Source: Salsuginibacillus kocurii DSM 18087 (GTDB taxonomy: Bacteria; Bacillota; Bacilli; Bacillales; Marinococcaceae). From it: 64,000 nt of DNA. The notes under the pieces are model-generated. The model was not told the DNA's origin. It made no database searches and saw only the letters and a program-made list of their open reading frames with translations. The stretch is from assembly GCF_000377705.1 (NCBI RefSeq), contig NZ_KB898623.1, forward strand, positions 186,001 through 250,000, written 5' to 3'. The position numbers were made by a program, and so were the translations under genes. Positions 1-7,464 of the stretch are shown one piece after another. Each line of letters begins with the position of its first letter. Position 1 is the stretch's first letter.

Positions 1-185
1 TTTCCTTCATTTTTAGTAGGTTTTTTTTGTTCTGTTTTATCTGCACGCTCACTAGTATTGGTATTGCTTTTTTTGTAAACAAAAGGCCGCTCCTTTGAAG
101 TTGGTATCGCTTGCTCCTGTGGTTGATCAATATAGAAAAACGGGCGCTTTTTTGATTCCCGGTTGGATGATTTAGGCACAGCCAT
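1..185 (-). CDS. cotO: Spore coat protein, CotO-like (partial, N-terminal 61 residues)
   Basis: The frame opens with ATG at 185-183 behind a strong ribosome site (AAGGAGGAGGG) and stays open to the window edge, so the C-terminus is missing. The visible N-terminus has a basic stretch followed by RPFFYIDQP, then a second similar block (RPFVYKK) and a lysine/threonine-rich run. From memory, CotO-family coat proteins begin with this kind of short xxPLFYIxQP segment. In B. subtilis cotO lies next to fabI, and fabI is about 1.7 kb away here, which supports the call. CotO helps assemble the outer coat and crust of the spore. The assignment rests on a short N-terminus plus gene order, so confidence is moderate. 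Confidence 0.5.
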   Translation of the reverse strand, partial: MAVPKSSNRESKKRPFFYIDQPQEQAIPTSKERPFVYKKSNTNTSERADKTEQKKPTKNEG

Positions 186-374
186 CCCTCCTCCTTAGTC
201 TACTTCTATGCCTATGCCGTGCTTGTTTATTTATGATTATCTGCATGAAATGATTTGCAGTTGAGTAGGACAAGTTCATATTCTTTGCTGAGTTGGGGTA
301 GAACGTTTTTTGCTGCTCCTTTTTTATTCATACCCATATGGACAAAGCATATTTTGTGGTGAGGTGATTTATTC

Positions 375-785
375 ATGCTTTGGCTTTTGCTTTCTTGTCA
401 TATGCTTATGCTTCTCCTAGCCTGGTTATTTCTTTTTAAAGAGAAACGGTTTATTAATTACCATTTAGGAATGAATGTGGCTATGGTTCCCACCGGTTTG
501 TTCAGCCTTTCAGCTGGATTAATTTTACTCTCACTTTATCCAGAAGCATTCATTATGATTACTATCATAACCACATGTATTGGACTGGCTACTGGCATTT
601 TTTTTGGGAGTTTGATTGATAAACAAGGAGCGTTAATGGGATTTAGCAGTGGAATCATGAGTGGAATAATGGCTCCGATGTTAGGAGCCATGGCCGCCGA
701 TATTTCACCGCTTCTCACCTTCAGCACTCTCTTATTTTTAACGGGGATGACTTGGCTTATTTTTCCTACGAATCGGAGAGCTTAG
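375..785 (+). CDS. Small polytopic membrane protein of unknown function
   Basis: The predicted product has 136 residues and about four hydrophobic segments, so it is almost certainly an integral membrane protein. The third and fourth segments carry a Gly/Met-rich stretch (GFSSGIMSGIMAPMLGAM), a helix-packing type of sequence. The ATG at 375 is preceded by GAGGTGATT at a good distance. No catalytic motif and no family are recognised. It stands alone between the divergent coat gene and the next small gene. Confidence 0.65.
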   Translation: MLWLLLSCHMLMLLLAWLFLFKEKRFINYHLGMNVAMVPTGLFSLSAGLILLSLYPEAFIMITIITTCIGLATGIFFGSLIDKQGALMGFSSGIMSGIMAPMLGAMAADISPLLTFSTLLFLTGMTWLIFPTNRRA

Positions 786-855
786 CTCAGGCAGAGTAAG
801 GCAACTGCCCTTTTATAAAATGGGGATAAAGATCATCTCACCACTTCTTCTTCTT

Positions 856-918
856 TTCATAGGCTATAGCAGATAGACAAAATCACGATGTTGGTGCTCA
901 TGATTTTAGCCTATGAAA
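856..918 (+). promoter_or_regulatory. Long inverted repeat in the leader of the 948 gene
   Basis: A 12-bp perfect inverted repeat (TTTCATAGGCTA at 856-867, TAGCCTATGAAA at 907-918) encloses a nested pair AAAATCA (879-885) and TGATTTT (901-907). The folded leader would end about 17 nt before the Shine-Dalgarno site of the downstream gene. No T-run follows, so it is not a simple terminator. A protein-binding or RNA-structural role is possible but unproven. Confidence 0.45.
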
Positions 919-947
919 CATGGCCACATAAAAAAGGAGGTAGTGAG

Positions 948-1334
948 ATGTATCCACCAGAGGAAGAATTCGAACGCCAGCAGGTGACCCCTCAACTGGT
1001 TCCACCTGTTGTTATTAACCGTTATATCAATCAGTGGATCACCACATATATTCCTGGCTATGGTCAAGTAATTGCTTATGTATTAGATTATAATCGGCGT
1101 ACAGGGATGGTTTCACTTATCATTTACCCGAGACGTAGACGGCGAGGCCAGTACTTGCAAGTGCATTATAGTGATATGGTGGGAATCAGCCCATACTTTG
1201 GCCCCACACCAGGCCCTCGGCCAAGGCCCCCATTTGGACCAGGGCCTGGTCCGGGTCCAGGACCGGGTCCAGGACCGGGACCAGGACCGGGACCAGGAGG
1301 GTTCTGGCCGTGGTTGTGGCAGCATCTGTTTTAA
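948..1334 (+). CDS. Hypothetical protein with a Gly-Pro repeat tail, possible spore-coat type
   Basis: The product has 128 residues starting at ATG 948, chosen because AAAAAGGAGG lies 7 nt upstream; an in-frame start at 888 lacks such a site. The N-terminal 75 residues include VVINRYINQWITTYIPGYG and a basic patch (PRRRRRGQY). From about residue 82 the chain becomes (GP)n-rich, formed by near-identical 12-base units GGACCGGGTCCA and variants around 1230-1300, and ends GGFWPWLWQHLF. Such low-complexity GP tails are common in spore coat and surface proteins of bacilli, and a CotO-like gene is nearby, but no family is recognised. Confidence 0.6.
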   Translation: MYPPEEEFERQQVTPQLVPPVVINRYINQWITTYIPGYGQVIAYVLDYNRRTGMVSLIIYPRRRRRGQYLQVHYSDMVGISPYFGPTPGPRPRPPFGPGPGPGPGPGPGPGPGPGPGGFWPWLWQHLF

Positions 1335-1361
1335 CGAATTCAGCAAGAATAAAAAGCAAAA

Positions 1362-1393
1362 AAGCCAACCGGAGTTTTTTCGGTTGGCTTTCA
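1362..1393. terminator. Rho-independent terminator-like hairpin
   Basis: A 10-bp perfect stem AAGCCAACCG / CGGTTGGCTT with a 9-nt T-rich loop lies 28 nt after the preceding stop codon. The A-run on its left side gives a T-run on the minus strand, so it may act in both directions. Confidence 0.7.
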
Positions 1394-1639
1394 CAAGTTT
1401 AGGGAGAGAAAGTCTTATCCCCCCGTTAGCAATTTCGCTATGATATTATTTTTCAGCTGATTAAAAAACTAGTGCCCTATCGTTTAAATAAGGCCAGACT
1501 TCTTTCAAAGTCACGAGTACCATAGAAAAACCTGATCTACTCCCTGCCACCTTAGCATATCGCTTGTGGGCTGGACCTGAGCGGCGCATGCACCCTCCTC
1601 GGCGGTGAAGAAGGGCCCTGCGCCAATGTTCAGGCGCCC

Positions 1640-1889
1640 TCCGCTTTTCTGTCCAGCTGCAAGCGGCAGGGGCTCGAGGTCAAAAGTCGCGCCCTTTCAA
1701 AGCCAAAAAGCGGCTTTGGCAGTGCTCGTCTTTTGCTTGACGCCCCTAACCGCCGCTTTCCGCTTTTCTTTGTCCAGCTTCGGCGTCTAGATGCTCGAGC
1801 TTTTCTTCTCCTGACTCCGAGTCGCAAAGCGCCGCTGCGCAGGCGCAGAAAAACCTGTCGCATCTGAACAAGACGCCTCCGCTTTTCTT
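1640..1889. repeat. GC-rich intergenic repeat block, about two and a half degenerate copies
   Basis: This stretch is much richer in G+C than its surroundings and repeats the phrase CCGCTTTTCT(TT)GTCCAGCT followed 15-20 nt later by GCTCGAG. Copy one is at 1641-1677 and copy two at 1760-1800; a remnant CTCCGCTTTTCTTT ends at about 1887, just beyond the fabI stop. From memory, very similar TTGTCCAGCT...CTCGAG elements are scattered between genes in many Bacillaceae genomes. No plausible gene is present: the open frames here on both strands are low-complexity and lack ribosome sites. The rest of 1394-1640 shows nothing recognisable. Confidence 0.6.
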
Positions 1890-1890
1890 T

Positions 1891-2673
1891 CTACATGCCG
1901 GTGATGTTGTAGCCTCCGTCTACGTGGATGAGTTCTCCTGTAATACCACGGGCTAGGTCGCTCATTAAAAAGAGTGCAGTGTCACCGACTTCTTCTTGTG
2001 TTACAGAGCGGCGAAGCGGGGCTTCTTCTTCCATTTTTTTCAACACATCATTGAAGCCGCCAATCCCCTTGGCTGCAAGTGTTCGAATAGGACCGGCCGA
2101 AATAGCGTTAACGCGAATGCCTTCCTTTCCTAAATCATTGGCTAAATAGCGGACACTTGCATCTAGAGAAGCTTTGGCTACTCCCATTACGTTGTAATTT
2201 TTCACAACTCGTTCTCCGCCTAAATACGTCATCGTAATAATGGATCCGCCATTTGCCATGACATCATGTTCTTGTATCGCTTTGGCTACCCCTGTTAAAG
2301 AATAAGCACTAATGTCATGAGCTAGGTGAAATCCTTCCCGGGTTGTGTTCAAATAGCCTCCTTCTAGCTCTTCTGCTTTTGCAAAAGCAATACAATGAGC
2401 CAATCCGTCAATTGTGCCCACTTCTTCTTTGATTTGCTTGAAGGTTTGATCGATTTCGCTATCGTCTGTAATATCACAAGGCAGAATCACGGAATCATCA
2501 CGGTCCAATGTTTCTGCCAATTGTCTTACATTTCGTTCCAGGCGCTCACCAGCATATGTAAATACAAGCCGAGCTCCAGCCTTTGAAAGGCTTTGTGCTA
2601 TGCCCCAGGCTATGCTTCGTTTATTAGCCACTCCCATGACTACATATGTTCGTCCTTCTAATGATAAGTTCAT
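1891..2673 (-). CDS. fabI: Enoyl-[acyl-carrier-protein] reductase (NADH/NADPH)
   Basis: FabI reduces the enoyl-ACP double bond in the last step of each type II fatty acid elongation cycle in the cytosol. The 260-residue product has the short-chain dehydrogenase fold: an N-terminal nucleotide-binding segment (YVVMGVANKRSIAWGIAQ), the central Tyr-x6-Lys catalytic pair (Y...MGVAK) and the C-terminal VDGGYNITGM typical of FabI. Length matches the family (about 258). It is transcribed alone, away from prpE, with an FapR-type operator at its promoter, which fits control by malonyl-CoA levels as for other fab genes. Identification is firm. Confidence 0.96.
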   Translation of the reverse strand: MNLSLEGRTYVVMGVANKRSIAWGIAQSLSKAGARLVFTYAGERLERNVRQLAETLDRDDSVILPCDITDDSEIDQTFKQIKEEVGTIDGLAHCIAFAKAEELEGGYLNTTREGFHLAHDISAYSLTGVAKAIQEHDVMANGGSIITMTYLGGERVVKNYNVMGVAKASLDASVRYLANDLGKEGIRVNAISAGPIRTLAAKGIGGFNDVLKKMEEEAPLRRSVTQEEVGDTALFLMSDLARGITGELIHVDGGYNITGM

Positions 2674-2704
2674 ATTAAATTGCTCCCTTCGCTCTCGTCT
2701 TTGT

Positions 2705-2732
2705 ATTAAGACCTGGTACCAATTGTATTATA
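2705..2732 (-). promoter_or_regulatory. fabI promoter -10 and FapR-type operator
   Basis: On the plus strand ATTAAGACCTGGTACCAAT (2705-2723) is an imperfect palindrome. On the minus strand it sits 3 nt downstream of a perfect -10 box TATAAT (2732-2727), where transcription of fabI should start. It agrees at 16 of 19 positions with the element upstream of fabH in this window and resembles the FapR operator of bacilli (TTAGTACC...-type palindrome, from memory). The -35 box is poor. Confidence 0.75.
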
Positions 2733-2770
2733 GCATGGTTCTCCCGTCCAACCTATTCGTACTTTTGATT

Positions 2771-2799
2771 TTGTTCAGCTATTGTATTTTTGATATGCT
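2771..2799 (+). promoter_or_regulatory. Probable sigma-A promoter of prpE
   Basis: TTGTTC (2771-2776), 17-nt spacer, TATGCT (2794-2799), ending about 30 nt before the prpE start. Four of six bases match at -35 and five of six at -10. Confidence 0.5.
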
Positions 2800-2830
2800 T
2801 TGAGAATAAGAATAGAAGGAGTGAGCCGTG

Positions 2831-3622
2831 ATGACATACGACTTCATCGGTGATATACATGGTTGTTTTGAGGAACTTGAAGCATTACTCCATACTCTTT
2901 CCTATCAAAAGTTTGAAGGAATATATCACCATCCTGAAGGAAGAATTCCAGTTTTCATTGGAGACTTGACTGACCGTGGTCCCGATTCTATCTCCGTTAT
3001 GAAATTAGTAAGCCAAATGGTGTTAAAGGGAAAAGCAAAATATGTTCCGGGTAATCATTGTGACAAATTGTACCGCTACTTGCTTGGAAATAACGTCAAA
3101 ATTACACACGGCCTAGAAACAACCGTGGCTGAACTTGAACAACTGTCTAAGCAAGATAAGCGCGAGGTAAGTCAGTCCTTTCGCAGATTATACAAAGATT
3201 CACCTCTTTATTTAGCGCTTGCAGATAAACAAGTCTATGCTGCTCACGCTGGTTTGCGGCGTACATACCAGGGACGCACAGATAAAGCGGTGAAAACCTT
3301 TGTCCTCTATGGTGACGTAACTGGGGAAAAGCATCCGGACGGCTCCCCCGTACGCCGTGACTGGGCCCGGCTTTATGATGGCGAGGCCTGGGTGGTATAT
3401 GGACATACACCTGTGCTTCAGCCACGCGTGAAAAATCGTACTATCAACATTGATACTGGCTGTGTGTTTGGAGGTTCGCTTACTGCCTTCCGCTATCCGG
3501 AAATGGACATTCACTCGATTCCGTCAATGCAACCCTATCTCCCTGAAAAATTTAGTAAGTTTGCAGACTCAGATCCTCTCCCTACTACTAACGAATCGAA
3601 CCCCGGAGGTAAAAAGATATGA
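2831..3622 (+). CDS. prpE: Bis(5'-nucleosyl)-tetraphosphatase PrpE (metallophosphoesterase)
   Basis: PrpE hydrolyses diadenosine tetraphosphate asymmetrically and has been linked to spore germination in B. subtilis. The 263-residue product has the metallophosphoesterase signature in order: GDIHG (7-11), GDLTDRG (44-50) and GNH (74-76), with later H and GHTP motifs (VVYGHTPV). AAGGAG precedes both GTG 2828 and ATG 2831; I take the ATG. It is near rluD-like and nadK genes, as in B. subtilis. Its last codons overlap the next gene by 4 bases, indicating co-translation with the lipoprotein. The acidic/polar tail beyond about residue 240 is longer than I expect for the family. Confidence 0.9.
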   Translation: MTYDFIGDIHGCFEELEALLHTLSYQKFEGIYHHPEGRIPVFIGDLTDRGPDSISVMKLVSQMVLKGKAKYVPGNHCDKLYRYLLGNNVKITHGLETTVAELEQLSKQDKREVSQSFRRLYKDSPLYLALADKQVYAAHAGLRRTYQGRTDKAVKTFVLYGDVTGEKHPDGSPVRRDWARLYDGEAWVVYGHTPVLQPRVKNRTINIDTGCVFGGSLTAFRYPEMDIHSIPSMQPYLPEKFSKFADSDPLPTTNESNPGGKKI

Positions 3623-4059
3623 AAGCTGTCCTGTTTTTAGTTACGCTATCAACCCTAATCGCCTGCACACCTGAGGCGGAGCTATCTGTAGATGAAGATG
3701 AAAGTACAATTTATTGGCATGAAGATGAGAATCTGCTCGCTTTTCATGTTGTTTTTACAAATCAAGCTTCCCTGCCGGCAGAAAATCATTATGCCGCTTT
3801 TCGAATTAATGATGAAGACCTTGCCGAAGCTGTCGGCGATGATTATTTACTATTAGAAACGGAGAGCGGTGATGGTGAACCCATGACCTTTGACTTAGAT
3901 GGAGGAGATCGCTTTTTTGTTAATGAAACGCTTGGTTTAGCAGAAGATTCAGGTTTAACGACTGAACAAATTAAAGGCCAAGTTGAAGCTGTCCTCTTAA
4001 ATGAAAATGATGAGGAAGTGTTTTCCTACACTTTGGCTAACATTAACGAAGAAAGTTAA
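3619..4059 (+). CDS. Small acidic lipoprotein of unknown function
   Basis: The 146-residue product begins with a short signal peptide ending in a lipobox (STLIAC), so it should be lipid-anchored on the outer face of the membrane. The mature part is strongly acidic (for example SVDEDEST, DLDGGDR) and looks like one compact beta-rich domain with alternating hydrophobic residues. The start ATG overlaps the prpE stop (ATGA) and has GGAGG 7 nt upstream inside prpE, so the two are an operon. No family is recognised. Confidence 0.75.
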   Translation: MKAVLFLVTLSTLIACTPEAELSVDEDESTIYWHEDENLLAFHVVFTNQASLPAENHYAAFRINDEDLAEAVGDDYLLLETESGDGEPMTFDLDGGDRFFVNETLGLAEDSGLTTEQIKGQVEAVLLNENDEEVFSYTLANINEES

Positions 4060-4072
4060 GAAAGTCGCTTTT

Positions 4073-4106
4073 AAAAAAGGAGTGAGTCTGTCTACATCTC
4101 ACTCCT
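4073..4106 (-). terminator. Terminator of the pseudouridine synthase gene, possibly bidirectional
   Basis: A 9-bp stem AGGAGTGAG / CTCACTCCT with an 11-nt loop is followed on the minus strand by a T-run. The stop codon of the minus-strand gene lies in the loop, and the plus-strand lipoprotein gene ends just before it. Confidence 0.8.
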
Positions 4107-5015
4107 CCTGTTTCGATCTACTTCCCCTTCTCCCAATAACACATTCATATCGGCAGGTAACGGAGCTTCTATTTCCAACCGTTCTCCTGATAAAGGATGA
4201 GTTAACTCTAAGCGCCATGCGTGTAATGCATGCCGTTTTATGAAATAATCATTTCCTCCATATAGTGAATCTCCGAGCAAGGGATAACCGGCATGCGCCA
4301 TATGAACTCGAATCTGATGGGTTCGGCCGGTTGCTAGCTGAAAAGATACCAGGCTCCATTCTTTCCTTCTGCTTATACACTCATACTGGGTAAAAGCTTC
4401 TTTTCCATCTGTTCGAACACAATGTTCAATCAAACTATGTTCTGCTGGTCCAATCGGAGCAGTAAAGATGCCTCGATTTCCCGGAAACTCTCCCTCACAA
4501 AGCGCTAAATATGTTTTTTTTAGCTTAAGATCCAAATTATTTGCTTCCTGCAAGAAACAATGGCTGTAGCGGTGTTTGGCTACAATTTGGAGTCCGCTCG
4601 TATTTTTATCAAGGCGCCCGATGGGATGGAAGGATGCTTCCCAATTTTTCCAGATATACTCATAAAACACTGCGCTGGCGAGTGAAGGTTCAGCCTGGTT
4701 CCTTGATGGAATCGTAGGAAGGCCACTTGGTTTGTTAAGTATGAGAAGATGATCATCCTCATATAACACATTTAATGGCAGCGGCACTGGCCTTATCGAT
4801 TCTGAACGGATTTCTCTCGGCAAATAAATCGCAATTTCATCGCCTTGAGCTATCGTTTTGCCGAGATACCCTCTTTCTCCATTTACCAACAAGCCATCTG
4901 CTTGTTTTAAAGCTGTTAACAGCCTACTGGAACAGCGTTTATGCTGTTTTAAAAACGTCTTAAGTGTAACGCCTTCCATCTCTTCTTCTACAATCCAACA
5001 CCATTTAATCAACAT
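4092..5015 (-). CDS. RluD/RluA-family pseudouridine synthase (YjbO-like)
   Basis: Enzymes of this family isomerise uridine to pseudouridine in ribosomal or transfer RNA. The 307-residue product shows an S4-like RNA-binding region (about 10-65) and the catalytic motif HPIGRLDKNTSGL with Asp136, followed by GRTHQIRVHMAHAGYPLLGD. The start is ATG 5015 because GGAG lies 7 nt upstream; an earlier in-frame ATG at 5036 has none. In B. subtilis the equivalent gene (yjbO) follows the NAD kinase gene, as here, though here a 375-nt gap with a repeat separates them. The exact target uridine cannot be told from sequence. Confidence 0.9.
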   Translation of the reverse strand: MLIKWCWIVEEEMEGVTLKTFLKQHKRCSSRLLTALKQADGLLVNGERGYLGKTIAQGDEIAIYLPREIRSESIRPVPLPLNVLYEDDHLLILNKPSGLPTIPSRNQAEPSLASAVFYEYIWKNWEASFHPIGRLDKNTSGLQIVAKHRYSHCFLQEANNLDLKLKKTYLALCEGEFPGNRGIFTAPIGPAEHSLIEHCVRTDGKEAFTQYECISRRKEWSLVSFQLATGRTHQIRVHMAHAGYPLLGDSLYGGNDYFIKRHALHAWRLELTHPLSGERLEIEAPLPADMNVLLGEGEVDRNRRSEM

Positions 5016-5068
5016 ATCTGTTCTCCAGGGTGACATATAGTTAAGGTAGTTTTTTAAACGATAGTATT

Positions 5069-5217
5069 ACTAGCATTGCAAAAGGCCACAGGTTCATCAA
5101 ACATTAGTTTAAACATTCAAATGGTGGCTTTAGTTCTTCGCTCCAGGCCGACGCTTTCACAAAAGCACAAGGGTGATATCTGCTTAGAGCGAGGTTGCGT
5201 TAGCGTCATTCACCACT
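5069..5217. repeat. Dispersed intergenic repeat, copy 1
   Basis: This copy contains ACTAGCATTGCAAAA, then CCACAGGTTCAT, AAACATTAG, and TAGTTCTTCGCTCCAGGC before GACGCTTTCAC. The same blocks in the same order occur near 47436, and a more diverged version near 24333; both this copy and the 24.3 kb copy end in GTCATTCAC. It fills most of the gap 5016-5390. No reading frame is conserved between the copies, so it looks non-coding. Confidence 0.7.
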
Positions 5218-5390
5218 TGAGACAGATTAGAGATAAATAAAAACCCATTCTTATACGATAAGCAGTTTTTGTGGCTCTTACTTTTTCTTCAGCCGGATTT
5301 GCCGCATTGTCTCATATGGTTTTGCTTCGCACTGTAGCTGCCTGACTCTTTCTTCAAGGTTTTGAGCAAAGAGAACAAGTTTGTAATTAA

Positions 5391-6185
5391 TTAATCTCCA
5401 ATAAATGATTCTTTGACACGCTGCCAAAATGGAAAAGGCCTGAATCGTGCAAATCGAATTTTTTCTTCGGCGACGCGGCATTGAATCGATTGAATGTTAC
5501 GGTCCACCATTGAATAATGATCGACAGTTAACTGCATTTCCACATTATTTAAAGGCTTGAGCAAACACGTATGATGCTGAGGAAGCACCAGCGGCGACCC
5601 AATTGTACGATAGATCCGATTATTAATAGAAGCCATCTCTGCAACCTGCATGGATTCAAGAGACGGGTGTAATATTGCTCCTCCCAGTGCCTTGTTGTAA
5701 GCCGTGCTTCCAGATGGCGTAGAAATACACAAGCCATCACCTCGAAATGTTTCAAAAATCTCGCCTTTAATTTCAATATTGGATACGAGCGAGCCTTCCA
5801 TTGTTTTTACAGTACATTCATTCAAGGCTAAATACCGGTCAGGCTCTTCTGCATCTAAATGGCGGACGACCACTTCCAACAGAGGATATTCCACTACTTG
5901 GAAAGGCGTTTTCGCAATATGGATAACCAAACGCTCCACTTCTTCAGGTTTCCAATCAGCGTAGAAGCCAAGGTGGCCTGTATGTATACCGACAAAAGAG
6001 GTTTCCTCTAAACGATGCAAATAACCGTGAAAAGCATGCAATAATGTGCCGTCCCCGCCTACACTAATCACAATCTCTGGTTCTTCTTCACTTTCTGTCA
6101 GGCCAAACTCGGTTAAATAATTACGAATTCGCTGACAGAGTGCGTCTGAAGTTTCATCTCCTCGTGATCTCACAAAGTAGTTCAT
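5391..6185 (-). CDS. nadK: NAD kinase
   Basis: NAD kinase phosphorylates NAD to NADP using ATP or polyphosphate, setting the cytosolic NADP pool. The 264-residue product has the GGDGT motif (43-47) in the N-terminal domain and the glycine-rich/diphosphate segment ([22 protein letters not shown]) in the C-terminal domain, with a conserved NE pair (ALNECTV). Length fits the short NAD kinases of bacilli (YjbN/PpnK type). AGGAGGG precedes the ATG. It lies 22 nt after relQ on the same strand, so yjbL, relQ and nadK form one transcription unit. Confidence 0.95.
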   Translation of the reverse strand: MNYFVRSRGDETSDALCQRIRNYLTEFGLTESEEEPEIVISVGGDGTLLHAFHGYLHRLEETSFVGIHTGHLGFYADWKPEEVERLVIHIAKTPFQVVEYPLLEVVVRHLDAEEPDRYLALNECTVKTMEGSLVSNIEIKGEIFETFRGDGLCISTPSGSTAYNKALGGAILHPSLESMQVAEMASINNRIYRTIGSPLVLPQHHTCLLKPLNNVEMQLTVDHYSMVDRNIQSIQCRVAEEKIRFARFRPFPFWQRVKESFIGD

Positions 6186-6207
6186 CTTACCCTCCTACCA
6201 TTATAGC

Positions 6208-6843
6208 TTAAGAATTTGAACGATTTTCAAACTGTTTACGCGTAATAATTTGCTGGGCTTCACGCACTTCATCTTGTATTTTAGACATTTCTTCGTCTAA
6301 ATTAAACGCTGCTTCAGCTGCGCGCTGCAGACGACGTTGAATATCTTCAGGAATTTCACCGCTATATTTATAATTAAGTGAATGCTCAATAGTAGCCCAA
6401 AAGTTCATAGCAAGGGTACGAATCTGTATCTCTACAAATACATACTTCGTCCCTTCAATCGTATGAACAGGATATTGAATAACCATATGATAAGAACGAT
6501 AGCCGCTATCCTTTTTTTCTTTGATATAATCCCGTTCTTCAATGACTGTAAAATCAGTGCGGTCATGAATCATTTCTACTATTGTATCTATATCGGTAAC
6601 AAATTGGCATACAAGCCGGATACCGGAAATGTCGGTAATCTCTTCTTCGAGCTGGTCCATTGTTATTTGTTTTCTATTTACTTTTTCAATAATACTTACA
6701 ATCGGTTTAACCCGCCCTGTAACAAACTCAATCGGTGTATGTTTAGAAGACATTGTATATTGTTCGCGAAGACCTTTCATTTTAACCTTTAATTCTTCCA
6801 CCGCTTGTTTATAGGGAGCAAGGTAAACTTCCCAATTACTCAT
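6208..6843 (-). CDS. relQ: Small alarmone synthetase RelQ (GTP pyrophosphokinase)
   Basis: RelQ makes (p)ppGpp or related alarmones from ATP and GDP/GTP during cell-envelope and other stresses; it lacks a hydrolase domain. The 211-residue product has the RelA/SpoT synthetase core with DISGIR (71-76), GYRSYH (114-119) and VEIQIRT...WATIEH, and a C-terminal helical region with RRLQRAAEAA. The length equals that of B. subtilis YjbM as I remember it. The start is ATG 6843, which has GAGGTGGG just upstream; a longer frame to 6903 would overlap yjbL and has no ribosome site. Between yjbL and nadK in one operon. Confidence 0.94.
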   Translation of the reverse strand: MSNWEVYLAPYKQAVEELKVKMKGLREQYTMSSKHTPIEFVTGRVKPIVSIIEKVNRKQITMDQLEEEITDISGIRLVCQFVTDIDTIVEMIHDRTDFTVIEERDYIKEKKDSGYRSYHMVIQYPVHTIEGTKYVFVEIQIRTLAMNFWATIEHSLNYKYSGEIPEDIQRRLQRAAEAAFNLDEEMSKIQDEVREAQQIITRKQFENRSNS

Positions 6844-6856
6844 GATCCCACCTCGT

Positions 6857-7240
6857 TCAATTCGCCTGTGATTCAGGAAATGCCTGTGCCACCACGTGTT
6901 CAAAGTCTTCCCCGTAGTTATTGTTTCCGGGAATGTTTTCTAATAAAAAGTCGAGTTCACTATGAAAGCTTGTTAACTCAATCTCTGGTGCTTCTGCTAA
7001 TACAACAGGAAGCCGTTCTTTTCTCGCTTCATTTAACACCGGCCAAGTATGTTCAGCAAAACGTACTTGAGTAAACATACCACCTTGATCAACAATATAG
7101 ACAAAAGCAAAGTCATTAGAATCGGTTAAGAGACGTTCAGTAGGAGTGATCTCTTTAAGCTCTTGCTTGCTTTTGTCTTTTAAATAAAGGCGAACCGCTT
7201 GTTCATTTATTTCAGCGTGTTCAACATGCATAACTGTCAT
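6857..7240 (-). CDS. YjbL-like protein (UPF0738 family), unknown function
   Basis: The 127-residue soluble protein starts at ATG 7240 with GAGGTGA 7 nt upstream. It ends 13 nt before relQ on the same strand. Position, length and lack of any membrane segment fit YjbL of B. subtilis, an uncharacterised family. Visible features are a charged, beta-rich N-terminus (RLYLKDKSKQELKEI) and an acidic C-terminus. Constant linkage to relQ suggests a stress-related role, but nothing in the sequence shows one. Confidence 0.75.
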   Translation of the reverse strand: MTVMHVEHAEINEQAVRLYLKDKSKQELKEITPTERLLTDSNDFAFVYIVDQGGMFTQVRFAEHTWPVLNEARKERLPVVLAEAPEIELTSFHSELDFLLENIPGNNNYGEDFEHVVAQAFPESQAN

Positions 7241-7464
7241 AACAAAATCACCTCTAGTAGTATTCGATAGTTCACGATGTTTCCCTTCTATTCAAGAAGT
7301 ATCACATGTGGCATAATAACTTCCAGTTAGTATTCTTCCGTTTGATAATAGCTGCATCTCCCCCCCAATGTCAGTTATACGAAACGATATAGGGTATGAG
7401 AGTCACTGACTTAAATACTAACGAAGCCAGGAAATAAAGCACCTATAAAAAAGGAGGTAATAAC

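Noticed and set aside
1230-1300. Short regularly spaced repeats as a CRISPR array
   Set aside because: The units are contiguous 12-mers in phase with codons and have no unique spacers.
1113-1443. Open frames on both strands overlapping the GP-repeat gene
   Set aside because: They are side products of the 12-base repeats in other frames; they lack ribosome sites and are of low complexity.
5278-5481. Basic 67-residue frame next to nadK
   Set aside because: It overlaps the 3' end of nadK on the same strand in another frame and has no ribosome site.
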